DNA of 64,000 nt from Semisulcospira habei (GCA_036245525.1 BTPG01000006.1:96869585-96933584); one strand, 5' to 3'. Positions 24,027-40,690 are shown, numbered from the stretch's first letter. Notes: a model not told the origin generated them from the letters alone. Numbers and translations are program-made.

Positions 24027-25052
24027 GAGGAGTAATGCAAATCCGCTGCGCCACCGCGTGCGCGCGGCCACCTACTAAGCTCAAGTCAGAATACAAGGGA
24101 GGAAACGAAAGGCACACAAATCGACGAAGCACTGTGATTCCAGAGCAATTTTCAACCCTCAAAGCAACTATCCGCCTAAAACCTCGAAATGAACAAACTC
24201 GGTAGATATTTTGCCACCAACCTTGTCCTCCGATCAAAACTGATAGTTTAGTATCAAGGCTTTTTGCACATTCAAGCATCATTCGTAGCAGACGCCGAGT
24301 TGTAGGGTTTTAGATGTGGCCGGAAATACGCCCCATGCTCATTTTTCATTGGTTTATGTAAATTAGCATATCCAATGAAATTAAAGCAAGAGTGCGTCTT
24401 TCTGTCGACATGAACTGCACACAGCAGTCGCTTTAGGTACGTATTTTTCCCAGCCCGAAAAGGTCTACTTTAATAGAGTCTGGTTTAAACACTGCTCAGT
24501 TGTGAATATCTTTTCGAGTAATTCGCTTCGACTTTAGAGTAAACACGGCAGACAACCCCCCCCCCTCCCCACCCCGCCCCCCCCCCCCCCCACACACACA
24601 CACTTTGGTACCGGTTTCAGGCCACTTTACAAATTTCAAATACAAGCGATCAAAAATCTCTGACACTTAAGTAGCTGAACTGGCCCTTCGTCTGTCTTGT
24701 ACTGTCTTTGCCTTAAATGGCGTAAATCTGTGTCTGTTACGTGAGTGTGCGTGTTGGGTTTCAGTTCACGGCGCTTTGAGTCGATTCGCCCAAAAATTGA
24801 GAAAAAGCGCCTATATAATAACGGTAGTATTATTATTTATTATGATGCACTGCAGTGCATAGTGGCCTCTTTCACGGCACTCTACTAAAGGGTTTAACGT
24901 TCAACTGTAGATGTTGAGAAAGAGGTCCGGGATACTTCCGGCCACGCTAGACTTTCGCGGGTGTGCTTCGTTTCCTCCCTTGTATTCTGACTTGAGCTAT
25001 GTACGCGGTGGCCGCGCGCACGCGGTGGCGCAGCGGATTTGCATTACTCCTC
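24027..25052. mobile_element. ~1-kb element with ~90-bp terminal inverted repeats carrying a tRNA-like A box
   Basis: 24027-24114 and 24962-25052 are inverted copies. The right arm contains TGGCGCAGCGG, a good RNA polymerase III A-box match, then GATTTGCATTACTCC; the left arm is its complement. The 850 bases between contain no convincing coding sequence, but do contain C-rich and CA tracts near 24557-24603. It may be a transposon with long inverted ends or two inverted SINE-like copies. A related hairpin lies at 29693-29790. Confidence 0.6.
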
Positions 25053-25693
25053 ATCCCCTATGGCCAAAGTGACTCTGGGTCTGTCAGGGGTTTGGGTCGA
25101 GCCTTTGGCCGGTCCTGCATAGAAACTGAACACAACGAAGATGATTCATGGGCAGATGTCGCACTACACTTTTCGATATGCTTATCATGGGTAAAACAGA
25201 TACCTCCTGAGGTGGAGGGGGGGGGGGGGGGGGTGAGGGGTCAGCTTTCGTGAAGACCTGTAGGCGGCAAAGTGGAGTAGGTGTCGGTGGGGAGGCTGAT
25301 TTTCATATAACATTTTTGGGCTGGGGGTGGGGGGGGGGGGTGTATAGCTCCTTGTAATCCCTGCCCGCAGATCCGCACTTGCTTATGAGAGTGCCTTTAC
25401 ACTAACGTCAATTTTCAAAACGAATTGTGAATTAATCTTTATTTATATTATTACATCTCATTTTGTTAGAAAGGCCATATTGATGCGGCCAGTGCACATG
25501 TGCATAGTCGTATGGGTTCGTGAAATCTGAATTTACGTTTCCTGCCACTGGCCAGTCCGGCTCTGAATGTGGGAAGGGATGGGTTTCCAAAGTAGGGCAC
25601 GAGGGGTGGGGAGGCCCGAGGGGTCCGGCTATCCTATCTAAATGAAACTTGTACTTGGATTAAAAAAAAAAGAAAAAAAGAAAGACTTTTGCC

Positions 25694-25762
25694 TGTTGGT
25701 AGCGGCTTTTGTCGCGACGATTCCCGCACGAAGCATCGCAACAAAAACCGCTATCGACAGCC
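25694..25762. repeat. Hairpin element (GTAGCGG family)
   Basis: TTGGTAGCGGCTTTTGTCGCGA pairs imperfectly with TCGCAACAAAAACCGCTATCGACAGCC. The same family occurs at 63462-63597. Confidence 0.75.
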
Positions 25763-26203
25763 AAAGGGATAACAAATGCATGGGGCCGGATAAAGGGGGC
25801 AGGGGTCTCGGCACAACTTGAGCAATCGTCATGCTGTGCTGTGATTTAGGACTTTACGGTTGAAAGCCGTTATGTCCAGCATTACATACCAGCACACTTT
25901 TACTGTTCCCGTCTGTTGTACGCGTGCAGTTATGCCGGTTTGCAGTGCAATCGTGTGTGTGTTTTAGCATGGTTCTGGTGTAATTTTCGTGTGCCTTTTC
26001 TTCCTGGAGGCAAATAATCGAACTGCTTCTATGGGACGTTTCTACCAGCTGCGTTAGCTCTTGTGGAACGTCTGATAGAGGTAAATAGTTCTAGCCGTTT
26101 CAGAAGTGAATTTAAACATTTCCGTACCGTTTGCGGAAGCATTTGCCAGAGAGACTAGCTCGTGCGTATGCTTAGTCTTAAGACCCCTCCCCAACCACCC
26201 CCC

Positions 26204-26397
26204 CCCCCCCCCCAAAAAAAAAAAAAAATAAAAAAAATAAATAAATAAAATAAATAAATAAATAAATAATAATAATAAATTTAAAAAATAAAATAAATTA
26301 AAATAAATAAATAAAAATAAATAAATAAATAAATAAATTGAATAAAATAAATAAATATAAAATACAAATAAAAAAAAGTAAATATTTAAAAAACAAA
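26204..26397. repeat. C-run followed by (AAAT)n-rich tract
   Basis: A C run leads into about 180 bases made almost only of A with regularly spaced T (AAAT/AATAAAT). Confidence 0.9.
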
Positions 26398-26435
26398 ATT
26401 GAGTCCTGGTCCGAGGTTGCAGTTTGACGCACTCG

Positions 26436-26519
26436 GGGAGTTCGCCACAAGTACACTTCTATTCAAATGAGATGCTTTGCATGTCATTTGAATAGAAGTG
26501 TACTTGTGGCGTACTCCCA
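26436..26519. repeat. Hairpin element (ACAAGTACACTT family)
   Basis: CGCCACAAGTACACTTCTATTC...ATG pairs with CAT...GAATAGAAGTGTACTTGTGGCG almost perfectly. A related hairpin is at 63094-63170. Confidence 0.9.
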
Positions 26520-26874
26520 TTGTAGTGTTTCCGCAAACGGTACGGGTCATTTATTGCATGTGTTTGTGTTTGCTTTTAGCTATGGTGCTGATCTGTTATT
26601 TCCGACCTTACAGCCTAGGGTCGTAGGGTCTAAATTCACAGATGAGCACCCATTGTTTCATTTGCTTAAATTAAAACGGAGCACTTACATTGTTTCGTGG
26701 TATTCTTCAACGCATGCCTTAATCCCTGTGACGTCTATGCATTTTGACATGTTCTAGTTGTTCAGCTTTACATTTTATGCAACGTTCTTTGTATGTGAAT
26801 ATTTTAAAGTTTAGTTTATCACATTGTCGGTGGACACTACGACATTCCAGGCATTTGAAGAGCGACAGATCGAT

Positions 26875-26957
26875 CATGATAGTTCAAAGGTAGTGCAGAA
26901 TAGCTTGGCGCCTAAAGGCGCCAAGCTATTCTGGTACCACCCTTGAACAAACATGAT
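26875..26957. repeat. Hairpin element (AGCTTGGCGCC family)
   Basis: CATGATAGTTCAAAGGTAGTGC and AGAATAGCTTGGCGCC pair with GGCGCCAAGCTATTCT and the ACCACCCTTGAAC flank around a short AAA-type loop. Related copies are at 30126-30233, 30388-30500 and 63849-63960. Confidence 0.9.
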
Positions 26958-27421
26958 GGATATATGTCTTATAGTGTGTCAGGGCTGATTGGACCTATAA
27001 GCTACTATGGTAATTCGTTGTTTAAAACGGAGTGCAGTGTTCACTTGTTTGTTGAGTGGATGTCAATACAATCGAGTTGCGCCACAAACAAATATACGGC
27101 AGATTGCCGCGTATCCGTATGCGGCACGTCTCGAATACGTTACGGCCTTGTTTATGTATTCAAATTGTACACGATACTGTCACGAAAGAAGAGATCGCAT
27201 CGTTGTGATTGTCTGTATTCTTGCTGTCGAGATTAGAAACAGTTTTTCTTTCCCGTAGAAAAATTACATTTTGTTTTAAATTTGTGACTTAACATGTATA
27301 ATTTGACTGTTTAAAAATATCAAGTTAGAAAAGAAGAACCTTTCTCTCAGTTCATCTGATTGTCTCTCTCTAAAAAGAAACTTTAAAAAATGTTCCTAAG
27401 CAATGTGGTTCGGTTTATGTG

Positions 27422-27436
27422 TGGAGAGAGAGAGAA

Positions 27437-27494
<58 letters not shown>
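27422..27494. repeat. (GA)n microsatellite
   Basis: About 70 bases of GA with two minor interruptions, abutting the next hairpin. Confidence 0.9.
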
Positions 27495-27497
<3 letters not shown>

Positions 27498-27645
27498 TTT
27501 GCTTGTATAGTGCCGATGTGTACAGGCAGATGTGATTGCGAGACCCGAATCGAAATGTCCGAGTCGTCAGACGAGGACATTTTAATTTGGGTCAAGTAAT
27601 CACATCTGCCGGTTATCGGCACTATATCAAGCAAAAATGTTGCTC
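27495..27645. repeat. Hairpin element
   Basis: ACATTTTGCTTGTATAGTGCC and CAGGCAGATGTGATT pair with AATCACATCTGCC and GGCACTATATCAAGCAAAAATGT. An inner pair AATGTCC/GGACATT surrounds GAGTCGTCAGACGAG. Confidence 0.85.
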
Positions 27646-28245
27646 AATATAATGTATGTACCCAGTCCAAAACAAGGCGGTGCCTCGAGTCATTCGTTTT
27701 ACGGCTGATAGCAGAGTTCAGACAAACACATGAACAGCAGACGACTGCCTATCACTGTCGACTCAGCGCGTACATTTCGTCTGACTAAGAAGACATCTGT
27801 TAAATTATACATGTAACTAGATCACGCATAATGGCGGAAAATGCCGGCAGGTTTGTTTATTTAGTTCTTTTCTCAGGTTGTCGATATCGCCACCTGACAT
27901 CTCCTCAATCAGATTTCACGAGTGAAGCGACTCGCACGTTTGCTGGCGTCTGTTCTCCTTTCGTGTTTGTGTATAGGACATAACTTTCGAGCGTTCGTAC
28001 GCACTAAGACGTATATTATTATTACTGCACATAAGGAGCCTGTTAATGTTGCACTATAAGCATATTTCACGTGTCCGTTTTGAAAAATGCATGTATCATC
28101 AATATTGGATCTTCTTGGTGTGCAAAGGATTTTGGGAAGGAAAGTCAGTATATCAAACAAATTCATGAATATTAATGTGCTTGTTATACATACAATATAT
28201 CAATACATGTGAAAAGAAGGAAAAAATTCATGGAGTGGGTACATA

Positions 28246-28437
28246 CAGGGGCGGATCAGTTACTTCGAGGGGAGGGGGGTGGGGTGTCCAACTTTTTGTT
28301 TGGGACCATCAACCTGAAGCAAAAGGCCTCCCCGGACATTCCAAAAAGGGACTTTGTTATAGCATTTTAAAGAATTTTGGGTCTGGAGGGGCGATCCGGA
28401 ACCCTTAGGATCCTTCCCCCCACCAGATCCGCCCCTG
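28246..28437. mobile_element. 192-bp MITE with CAGGGGCGGATC termini
   Basis: The left end CAGGGGCGGATC is matched exactly by GATCCGCCCCTG at the right end. This terminus is typical of hAT-type non-autonomous elements. No clear 8-bp target duplication was seen; a microsatellite at the right flank may have erased it. A degenerate relative starts near 29560 (GGCGGATCTGGGGG). Confidence 0.7.
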
Positions 28438-28438
28438 A

Positions 28439-28559
<121 letters not shown>

Positions 28560-28696
28560 AAGATTTATAAGGCGCCTATACGTGGTAAGATGCTCTAGGC
28601 GCCGTACATATGAACAAGGAAAATGACTAATTACATGAACACTGATAATCAAGAAGCCACATATACAATTGCACAGAAGAACAGAATAATACTAAT

Positions 28697-28857
<161 letters not shown>

Positions 28858-29692
28858 GACAACACTGCGATTTGGGTTGATGGATTTACGTCCAAGCAAA
28901 ATTGCACACAAAATCAATACTACAGTCAACATTATGTCGAACACTAATGAAAACGAAGACGAAAGTGTAAAAGCACATGTACATTGAAACTTCGCATTCT
29001 ACAGTAAAGTGACACATTTGTACTGAGATCTGTGACTGACAAACTGTTGCCATCATGGCTCTTCAGTCCATGCGAGGTCGAAACTCCGTGAAAGAACCTA
29101 TCCCCATTATTTGACATTTTTGAGGCTGGAAAGTAACGCAACGCGTCAGGTATGATGACAAATATCTTCCTTTGCCACTAGAACCGACTCTCGGTTACTC
29201 GCTGAAATCCGGCGAACACTAGCACATTTACTTTAGAATCTTCTACACACAGGTTGCGAGAGATGGATGTTGTGGAGCACCAAGAGAATCAGGTACTACC
29301 GTGAGCTACTGTCGACCCATCATGACTGATCTACAGCACTATGGGTTGGATGCGAAAGAGGCCTGCAACAGCTGGAGAAATTGAGCCGCAGTTTGAGAGA
29401 ATTAAAAAAAAAATCAGAATACTACGCTGATGAACCAAAATTAAGTCTATGAACACACCTCTCTGTTAGCCTCTTGCAACACAAAGCTATGCACGAACGC
29501 TCTAACCTCTAAAGAAAAAGAAAAAAAGTACATCAAAGCAGCAGTGTTTATTTCAGTGGCGGATCTGGGGGAGGGGGGGGGGGGAGGGTCCAGACTCACT
29601 GAACTGAAATTGTTTAAAATGCTATAACAAAGTCCTTTTTGTGGTGTTTGGACCCTCCCCCCCCCCCCCCTCCCTCTCTGTTCAAATGAAAA

Positions 29693-29790
29693 TCCGCTGC
29701 GCCACCGCGTGCGCGCTACCGTATCTAGTTCAATTCAGTATTCTGAATTGAGCTACACTGATGCGGTAGCGCAGCGGATTTGCATTTAGT
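29693..29790. repeat. Hairpin with tRNA-like A box
   Basis: AAATCCGCTGCGCCACCGC pairs with GCGGTAGCGCAGCGGATTT, with an inner palindrome AATTCAGTATTCTGAATT. It shares its arms with the inverted ends at 24027-25052. Confidence 0.75.
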
Positions 29791-30005
29791 CAAAGCACCA
29801 TCGTCAGGTCCCTAGGGCGTTAAGCCAGTCAGGCACTACAACGTAAACTTTTATTGTCGCTCGAAGCAGGCTTCCACGGCTGAGCGTCTCCTGCGCCAAG
29901 AAGTTTTCGTACGATATGAACCTTTTGAATTTATTGATAGTATGGGCCACGCATTAACCCTTGACTGCTGATGACGGTCAGCGGCAGTAAAGGGGACACT
30001 AGCTG

Positions 30006-30113
30006 AGCCTGGTGAAACCTCCTCAATTTCAAAAATGCGGCCGTTGGGTTAAGTGGGTTACATTTAACCCCACGGCCGCATTTCTGAAATTGTGGAGGTT
30101 TCACCTAACGAGT
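30006..30113. repeat. Hairpin element
   Basis: GGTGAAACCTCCTCAATTTC and AAATGCGGCCGTTGGG pair with CCCACGGCCGCATTT and GAAATTGTGGAGGTTTCACC. Confidence 0.9.
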
Positions 30114-30125
30114 GTGTCCGTACCT

Positions 30126-30233
30126 GTTGCAGGAGATGGATCGACGTCGATTATTCAATGGTAGTGCACAATTAGCTTGGCGTCAAGCTACTATGGCACT
30201 ACCATTGGATTATCAAGGTCGATCCATCTCTTG
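30126..30233. repeat. Hairpin element (AGCTTGGCGCC family)
   Basis: GGAGATGGATCGACGTCGAT and CAATGGTAGTGC pair with GGCACTACCATTG and AAGGTCGATCCATCTC. The inner part contains TTAGCTTGGCGTCAAGCTA. Confidence 0.9.
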
Positions 30234-30387
30234 CTTTACTGCGCCGCGGCTAAATGGGTTAACCTAGCTTCTGAGATAACAGTTGTGAGCACACCTCTCG
30301 GGTGTGAATCTCTGTGATCAATTAAAGCCCGACGGCCGTATTTCCCAAATTTTGGAGGCGTCATCTAATGACTATGTACCCGTTGCA

Positions 30388-30500
30388 GGAGATGGATCGA
30401 CCATGATAATTCAAGGGCAGTGCCAGATTAGCTTGGCGCCGACAGGCGCAAGCTAATCTGGCACTACCCTTGAATTACCATGGTCGACCCATCTCCTGCT
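30388..30500. repeat. Hairpin element (AGCTTGGCGCC family)
   Basis: GGAGATGGATCGACCATG and TTCAAGGGCAGTGCCAGATT pair with AATCTGGCACTACCCTTGAA and CATGGTCGACCCATCTCC around TAGCTTGGCGCC. It is the most complete copy of the family. Confidence 0.95.
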
Positions 30501-30869
30501 GTAGTGCGTCAGGGCTTAATGGGTTAAGCAAGTTAGCAACCGGTCAGTCATTCAATGCACGAATGAATCCGTCAATATACGTACACATGAATAGACATAA
30601 ATAATAAATAAAGACGTTTCAGCGGCAGTTAAGCCCACATTGCAGGAATAAAACTCTAGCGAAAGGTAAGTCTTGAGTCTTCTATGCGTGTGACTTGCCT
30701 GTCACTGAGGTACAATTATGTGTACTCGGCAGCGTAGTTGTTTTCCAAGACATCATCTGCAGTTACCACAGGGTTCTCTTTCTGCAAGTAAACAGTTTAA
30801 CCCATTCACTGCCGGAAAAAAGCGAACAAAGTACAACTCCTGCAGACCTAGAACACCACACAACTGTAA

Positions 30870-31330
30870 GAGATATAGATCATCGGCAAGCCTCTGCAGT
30901 TGCGGGGGCTCATGAGGATCTATACCTCTTGCTGACACCACTTTCTATCCATGTTTCTTGTACGGCTGAGGCTCTCTGGCGCGGAATTAACAAAGATTTC
31001 AGACACACAATCAGCGTCCACTGACAATGACGGGTTTATATGATTTGACTCACTGGAGTTAGATTTACAAATTTTAGGAGAAAAAAAAAACAACCTCGGT
31101 TGAAACTATGATAACTCGAGATAGACCACTTTTCCAATACGCCATCTAGACACAAAAAGTCATTTGGGCATGCAAACTAGCCTATGCGCGGCTCGGGGGT
31201 GTCTTGCCCTCCGTTGAAAAGTTAGCCCCTTGTCTGCCTGAGAAAAATTGAACGCCACCCAACTACGTGAGATATAACAGTCCTCATGAGCTCCGCAGTT
31301 GCGGGTGCTCATGAGGATCTATACTTCTTA
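30870..31330. repeat. Two degenerate copies of the CATGAGGATCTAT hairpin family
   Basis: Around 30870-30935 and 31262-31330, an ATATAGATCATC-like or CCTCATGAGCTCC-like left arm is followed by GTTGCGGG(T/G)GCTCATGAG and GATCTATACTTCTT-like right arms. They match the better hairpins at 41705, 61283 and 62391. Confidence 0.6.
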
Positions 31331-31447
31331 ACCACTGTGTATCGATGTTCCTTTGAGGTATGGGGACCTTTTACTGTTGAATTACTGCGATGTGACAAAC
31401 AATCTGCGTTCACTGGCAGCGAAGACTGGTGAACCACACAACCTTAC

Positions 31448-31631
31448 CTCTTTGTTTGTCTTCTTCCGGTGCATCCTCTCAGCCACGTCGACGACAATGG
31501 CGACGAAAGTGAAAGCGGCGAGGACGATGAAGACCCCCACCATGTTTGTGATGTCCAGTTCTGCTGTAGTCTCGTCACTCACCGAGCGGGTCTTGTCATC
31601 ATCAGTACAGTTCGCGCCTGCCGACCACCAT
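31448..31631 (-). CDS. Ionotropic glutamate receptor, exon with the last transmembrane segment (M4)
   Basis: On the minus strand, acceptor GACTGTTGCAG| and donor GAG|GTAAGG bound 184 bases. They complete the Lys-Trp-Trp motif at the end of the ligand-binding lobe, then encode SAGANCTDDDK, a linker, and the hydrophobic stretch MVGVFIVLAAFTFVAIVVDV followed by ERMHRKKTNKE. This is the M4 helix and the start of the cytoplasmic tail of an iGluR. The entry phase (one base) fits the donor of the preceding exon at 32824. The downstream exon is not established; a weak candidate in the right phase lies at 29063-29125 after an acceptor TTACTTTCCAG and stops after 20 codons. Confidence 0.9.
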
Positions 31632-32461
31632 CTGCAACAGTCAGCCATTCCTAGCGTTGTCGTCACCATCGTTGTCAACGTCGACACCTTCGAGATGTCA
31701 AAACTCGTCAGAACCAAAATATTCGATTGTGTGCTGGTCTGTCATTAACCCATTTAGCCCCGACGCACTACAACAGGAGATCATGGTAGTTCAAGGGTAG
31801 TGCAAAAAACAAAATAAAAACAAAAAAAAACCAACCAACATTACGTGCGTTACACTGGGACACGATCACTTTAGTGTTTGAATGGTGACGAACCAATAGA
31901 AACATGAGAGATAAACTTACATATTTATCATGTGTGAGCCTAGTACTATCTCCAGCACAAAGGATTTTAACTGTCTTTTAATCGTCTTCTTGTCATAAGT
32001 AAATGTTGCAGTATATGCGTGAGACACCTAACGTTTTCTTTTTAGGGGCAGTATTTTTAATTTTGGAGAAGGACATTTAATTTATTATAACAGGTACATC
32101 TATTGGGGTCTTCAGAAGCAGACTAGATCAATCAGTAAACGATTTCATGCCCTCGGTGGCCTCAACACGGGATCTAATTTAGGTACCCATATATTTTCCA
32201 GTTTTATGTCAACTTTTGGGTGATTTTTACACATTTGAATGAGGCACACGTACTACAAGAGTCAAATTTGTAATTGATCTGCTTCTTCACTTTTGGTACC
32301 CGTCCTGGGAATAAATTTTACCGAAGAATTGAGACAGGGTCAAAGTCCATGACACTAGCTAGATCAGAACGGGTGTACCACTAATATTCACCATCACTGG
32401 AGAATTACTCCACTGTCATCAGTGACAGCAATTGTCGACGGGAACTGCGTGACACACATCG

Positions 32462-32790
32462 AAGTGCCCATCCAGCAAACGACCATGGGACCCACGTCAG
32501 CCGCAGTAGACCCGTACACAGCCGTGCGCGGGCCAACTACGGCCGACGTGGTCCCGATGGTCTTTGGGTCTGGGAGGCCATTTAGGCACTACCCTTCCGT
32601 CAAGGTTGATTAACTACTAAACCGATCGGGCAGGACTCTGGTAAACTATCAAGGTCGATCACTTTACACGCGTGGCGCTAACGAGAAACATTTATGGGGC
32701 AATCTCAGCGGACGTCGGCCGCAGTTGGCCCGCGCACGGCTGTGCGCGGGCCCATTGCGGCCGACATCGGCCCGAGGATCTTTTGCTTAC
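32462..32790. repeat. GACGTCGGCC-type palindromic repeats
   Basis: Two related segments (about 32480-32575 and 32705-32790) carry GCGGACGTCGGCCGCAGTTG or a variant, an inner CCCGCGCACGGCTGTGCGCGGG hairpin and GCGGCCGACATCGGCCC. Similar fragments occur at 17534-17563 and 62478. Confidence 0.7.
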
Positions 32791-32823
32791 ACCGTGGCTG
32801 ACGAGAACGCCCTATTGACCTAC

Positions 32824-32998
32824 TTTCGTTTCAGGTCATCAAGCACGCCCTCTTCCTTCAGCTGTAGGAGAGCGCGGTTGATGTCATCCCGGTAGGGGGC
32901 GCCACGAGGAAAGCCAAAACTAAAGTCCTTGGCTCCAAAGTTTTGATCAATTGCCTCGATCCCGCAGTGCTGCCTGGCGTAGTAGTCATTAGTCACAC
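32824..32998 (-). CDS. Ionotropic glutamate receptor, exon for the end of the S2 ligand-binding lobe
   Basis: On the minus strand, acceptor CTTTTTCCAG| and donor AA|GTAGGT bound 175 bases. The translation includes VTNDYYARQHCGIEAIDQNF, FGFPRGAPYRDDINRALLQL and KEEGVLDDLKRK. This fits the conserved end of the S2 lobe, with a conserved Cys, the P-x-G-[SA]-P-x-R-D turn and the final helix before the Lys-Trp-Trp motif. The two-base entry phase joins the exon at 62113-62242 exactly. The intron between them is 29.1 kb and holds the Polinton, two LINEs and many repeats. Confidence 0.92.
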
Positions 32999-33059
32999 CT
33001 GGAAAAAGAAAAAGAAAATCTATCCCAGGTCGAGGTACTTTTTAAAAAGTACCTTCTAT

Positions 33060-33440
33060 TTACTGAAGGTATTAAAAAAAAGAAAAAAAGAAGATAGGTC
33101 GCGGTGGGGCAAATTCAATAGCATGCCCATAACGTCATAGGAGTGCAGGCCTCAACCTCTGACAACTAAAGTAACAAGATAAAAATTACGTCATGTCTAG
33201 TTACGCTAATCTTGCTGCAGAACGTACTTTTGGCGCGAAACACCGTATGTGTGCGTGTGCGTGTATGTGCGTATGTATGTTGTGTTCGTACAAGCTTAAA
33301 CATTTAAGACATGTTTTTATTCAAGAGATGCCTAAGAGAGCCTCCGAGCATATTAAAATTGAATGTTTCATTGAACAGTTAAATGACCGTTTATAGAAGG
33401 TCGGTTGACCCATATTAGAGTCCGCAATTTTTTGTCATAT
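33060..33440 (+). repeat. Composite repeat copy carrying an unoccupied Polinton target
   Basis: Contains TAGGTCGCGGTGGGGCAAAT, ACGTCATGTCTAGTTACGC, a short (TG)n-like tract and CGTTTATAGAAGGTCGGTTG followed by ACCCATATTAGAGTCCG. The last part is the sequence into which the Polinton is inserted at 45039, here uninterrupted (GGTTGA at 33403-33408). Confidence 0.8.
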
Positions 33441-33780
33441 TCACTTTAAATCTTCGATATAGCTAGCCTGCAGAAAGACAGTGGATGAGTTCGTAAGCTA
33501 GCTTTGTATCTTTTGAACTTTTTTCAGCAAAAATACATGTTTAAAGAAAAAAATAAAAAGTAAAAAATCTCGACATCTTGACAAAATCAGACATAAATTT
33601 CATAAAAGCAGCAACTTCACCACCAAACGCAATACTCTAGATTTGACGTCATCTCTCTCTCTCTCTCTCTGTGGCCCCGGACATACATCACGATACCACG
33701 TTTGTCCGGGCCTTTAATCAAATGTTTGAGCCGTCGTGGGGTCTGACCTACCTCTGATTTACGTACTTCCGTGTCCGTGC

Positions 33781-33875
33781 GTGCGTGCGTGCGCGAGTGC
33801 GCGTGTGTATGTGTATGTGTGTGTTTGTGTGAGCGCGTGTGCGTGCCGGTGTGCGTGCCGGCGTGCGTGTGTGTA

Positions 33876-33973
<98 letters not shown>

Positions 33974-33999
33974 AAAGTGAGTGTGTGTGTGTGTGCGTT
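33781..33999. repeat. (TG)n microsatellite with GCGTGC start
   Basis: About 75 uninterrupted bases of TG inside a longer imperfect TG/CG tract. Confidence 0.95.
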
Positions 34000-34009
34000 C
34001 ATGTAGTTT

Positions 34010-36460
<2,451 letters not shown>

Positions 36461-36540
36461 CACGCGCGCGCGTTCGCACAAACAGACCCACATCGAGGCA
36501 CTGACAGAAGACCAGACGAGTCTACAATAGTATATTATGT

Positions 36541-36889
36541 ATCTAGGTAAAGTCAACCCGACTTCACACAAAGTATAGCAAGACTGACATTGTACTGTTA
36601 AATTTTAGTTGTGTCAAGTATTAGAAGCCAACGTGAAACACATATTACGTAAAATCTAAATTGCGTAAAAACTAAAATTATGTCATGACAAATGATGTGT
36701 TTTTAAACCAATGACGCGTATGCACTGTGCCCCTTATAAAGCTGACTGAGGCATTAGCAAATCTGATAGGGTTTATCGATAGCAGTTATTTTCACATCAG
36801 AGTCAAGTCAATGACAACCTGTAGAGACCCTTGACAGCAAGGGCAGCTCTCATATATTAAAGGGATTTAAGTGGGTTATGGTTCATCCC
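36541..36889 (+). repeat. Composite repeat, terminal part
   Basis: It carries GGTAAAGTCAACCCGACTTC, AGCAAGACTGACATTGTACTG, GACCCTTGACAGCAAGGGCA and ends GGTTATGGTTCATCCC. The same order occurs at 61440-62104, and inverted at 40761-41100. The RTE-type LINE is inserted at its end. Confidence 0.85.
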
Positions 36890-38552
<1,663 letters not shown>

Positions 38553-38563
38553 TGGTTCATCCC

Positions 38564-40690
38564 ATATTGTTTTGTAATACAACTCGTATACTTTTCCCGA
38601 CCTATGTTACAAGGCTGTGCTGTCTCGGTTCACGTGTGGTGATACTAGTTGTGCGGTCTCCACCGTACTTTTGCCGGACTATTTCATTGCAATGCCAAAT
38701 AACGAGCAGCTACTGATGTGGTGTGCAGTATGTGCCGCCCAACTGTGGCACCGCACCACTTCCAAGAGAAAAGAATATAGTATGTCGATTGTGAGGTTAA
38801 ACCAATTTCAATAAGTCATTATGTAAATAATGAAAGTATGCCTCACCGCCCTTTACACAAAATAAAGCACTTATGCACATTTCGACCAATAAAATGCGAG
38901 CTAAAGCTAATGGGAGCATTTTCATTGCTCGAACTGAGCACGAGTGACTTACTTTGCGTAACGGAAGGCCAGGCACAATTTAGTCTCTAATACACTTCAC
39001 TCATTCAACCTTATACTTGCAACATGTCTATGCAGACTGTGTACAAGCTTTGGGACTGACCATGACAGCTTACGGTTAGTCCACTGTTCGTGTTATTCAC
39101 TCATTGTCGGCGGTATTTTGGGGGTTTTTGAGAGCGAATCACTGAAAAGTAGCAACCGGTATACCCGTGTCGATTAGATATGACGAAAACCGATTGTGTA
39201 GATATACATCGGAGGTTACGAAGAACATAATGTAAAATTCGTTGTCTGAGTTTCTACGGTGACCAGTCTGAAGAAAATCGACATGCTGCCGGTTAGCCTT
39301 TGGCGTGACCATGCCACTCCTATTTTGGACGGTTTTACCCGCCGGTTGAGTGGAACATATTGCAGCCTTGGAGCTGGGCGGCATTTCCACCAGCAGAGGC
39401 CGGCTGTCAAAATTTTATCACGCAGACGTAATACCAGATTAGCATGCAACCGTTTTGGGGTGTTCAGTTGTGTGTCGCACTCCGTCATTAATGAGTCAGC
39501 TTTTGCTTTTGTTAAGTCCCTTCTATTTATAGCCGAAAGGACTTCTTAGGATGGGTCGCGGTGGTGCGAATTTAATAGCATGTCCGTGATGTCAAAGGTG
39601 GGCAGGCTAAGCCTCTGACAACTGACTTAACAAGATAACAAGATGGGATGAACCACAACCCACAAAGTCCCTTCTAGGTAGGCAAGATGGCGGCCATACA
39701 ACACCTCCGGCCAGGCGGCCGCCCGCCTCCGGTAGAAATGGTCGCCACCCGCAGTCTAGCAGTCATTGGGCCTTCTTCGTTTGATATATGATGTCGGACC
39801 CTGCATCATGACTGGCCGGTGCTTTCTTTTTGATGACTTTTGGGAATTTGTTGTGCTGTGGCTGTTAATTGGATTCTCAGTAGTTTCCTCCACCGTCAGT
39901 GCAATGCTAGTTTATACACGCCGGCTGATTTTTTTTTAGTGCCATTGGAATTCCGATCTCAGAAGAACAGCGCGCATTATATGGTGACAAAGAACCAACG
40001 TGCTTTTCTCCCCTTTCAAGCACTTCAGGAGTTGCCCTGTTCCCACGCCACGCGCAACATCACTGCCTGAGGAGTAGCGTGAGTGCGTGCAGCGAGGCGA
40101 GTGCCGGCAGGCTTCGGGCCCCCACATTCCAGCCGAGGGACGTGATGACGGACACCTCCCCCACACAGTGACTGTGTTTCTTACAACACTGACTTAACAG
40201 CGTGTGCATGTGTGTACTTTAGAAACAATTTTGGACTGCCGCTTTTACGTTAATGTTGTAGTTTTACTGTTATTGCTAAAAAATAAGTAGGTGTGAAGTT
40301 ATATTAGTTATAATTAAGGTGGTGACTGTTTATGCCGGAGCGACTGTCTAATAGCCGGCGCTGTTCTTATAGCGACGGGCCCCCAGGTAGCAACTGTGAA
40401 AGTATAATTCGTCTTTTTGTTTTGTTGATGCGTATTTCTCATTTGTGTAACTAGTATCAGCCAAGCAAAAGTTTAAAAACAATTATATTACGTGTTTAAG
40501 AGATACTATGATAGGGCTGTCCTTAGTTTGCTTTGTGTTAGGGAGGTTCAGGTCGGGCTGGGGCCGCTGGCGCCGGCCATGAGACGCCTTGGCGACGGGC
40601 TTCACCCGTCCCGAGCCATTGTCCATTTCAGTGTTGTGTGTAAACTGTTGTGTGAGTGTGGGTGATTGCGAGTTGCACCTGAGGTGGCGA
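38564..40690. other. No gene recognised; composite-repeat fragment at 39530-39680
   Basis: 39530-39680 has GGGTCGCGGTGGTGCGAATT, CTCTGACAACTGACTTAAC and GATGGGATGAACCACAACCC, the other end of the composite repeat. The rest has no recognisable coding sequence. Confidence 0.5.

Noticed and set aside
24999..25060. tRNA gene suggested by the A-box sequence
   Set aside because: No matching B box with GGTTCGA and no cloverleaf could be found; the sequence is shared by inverted repeat arms.
29063..29125. Candidate last exon of the glutamate receptor
   Set aside because: Acceptor and phase fit, but the 20-residue tail has no recognisable similarity, so it is mentioned only as a possibility and not listed as a feature.
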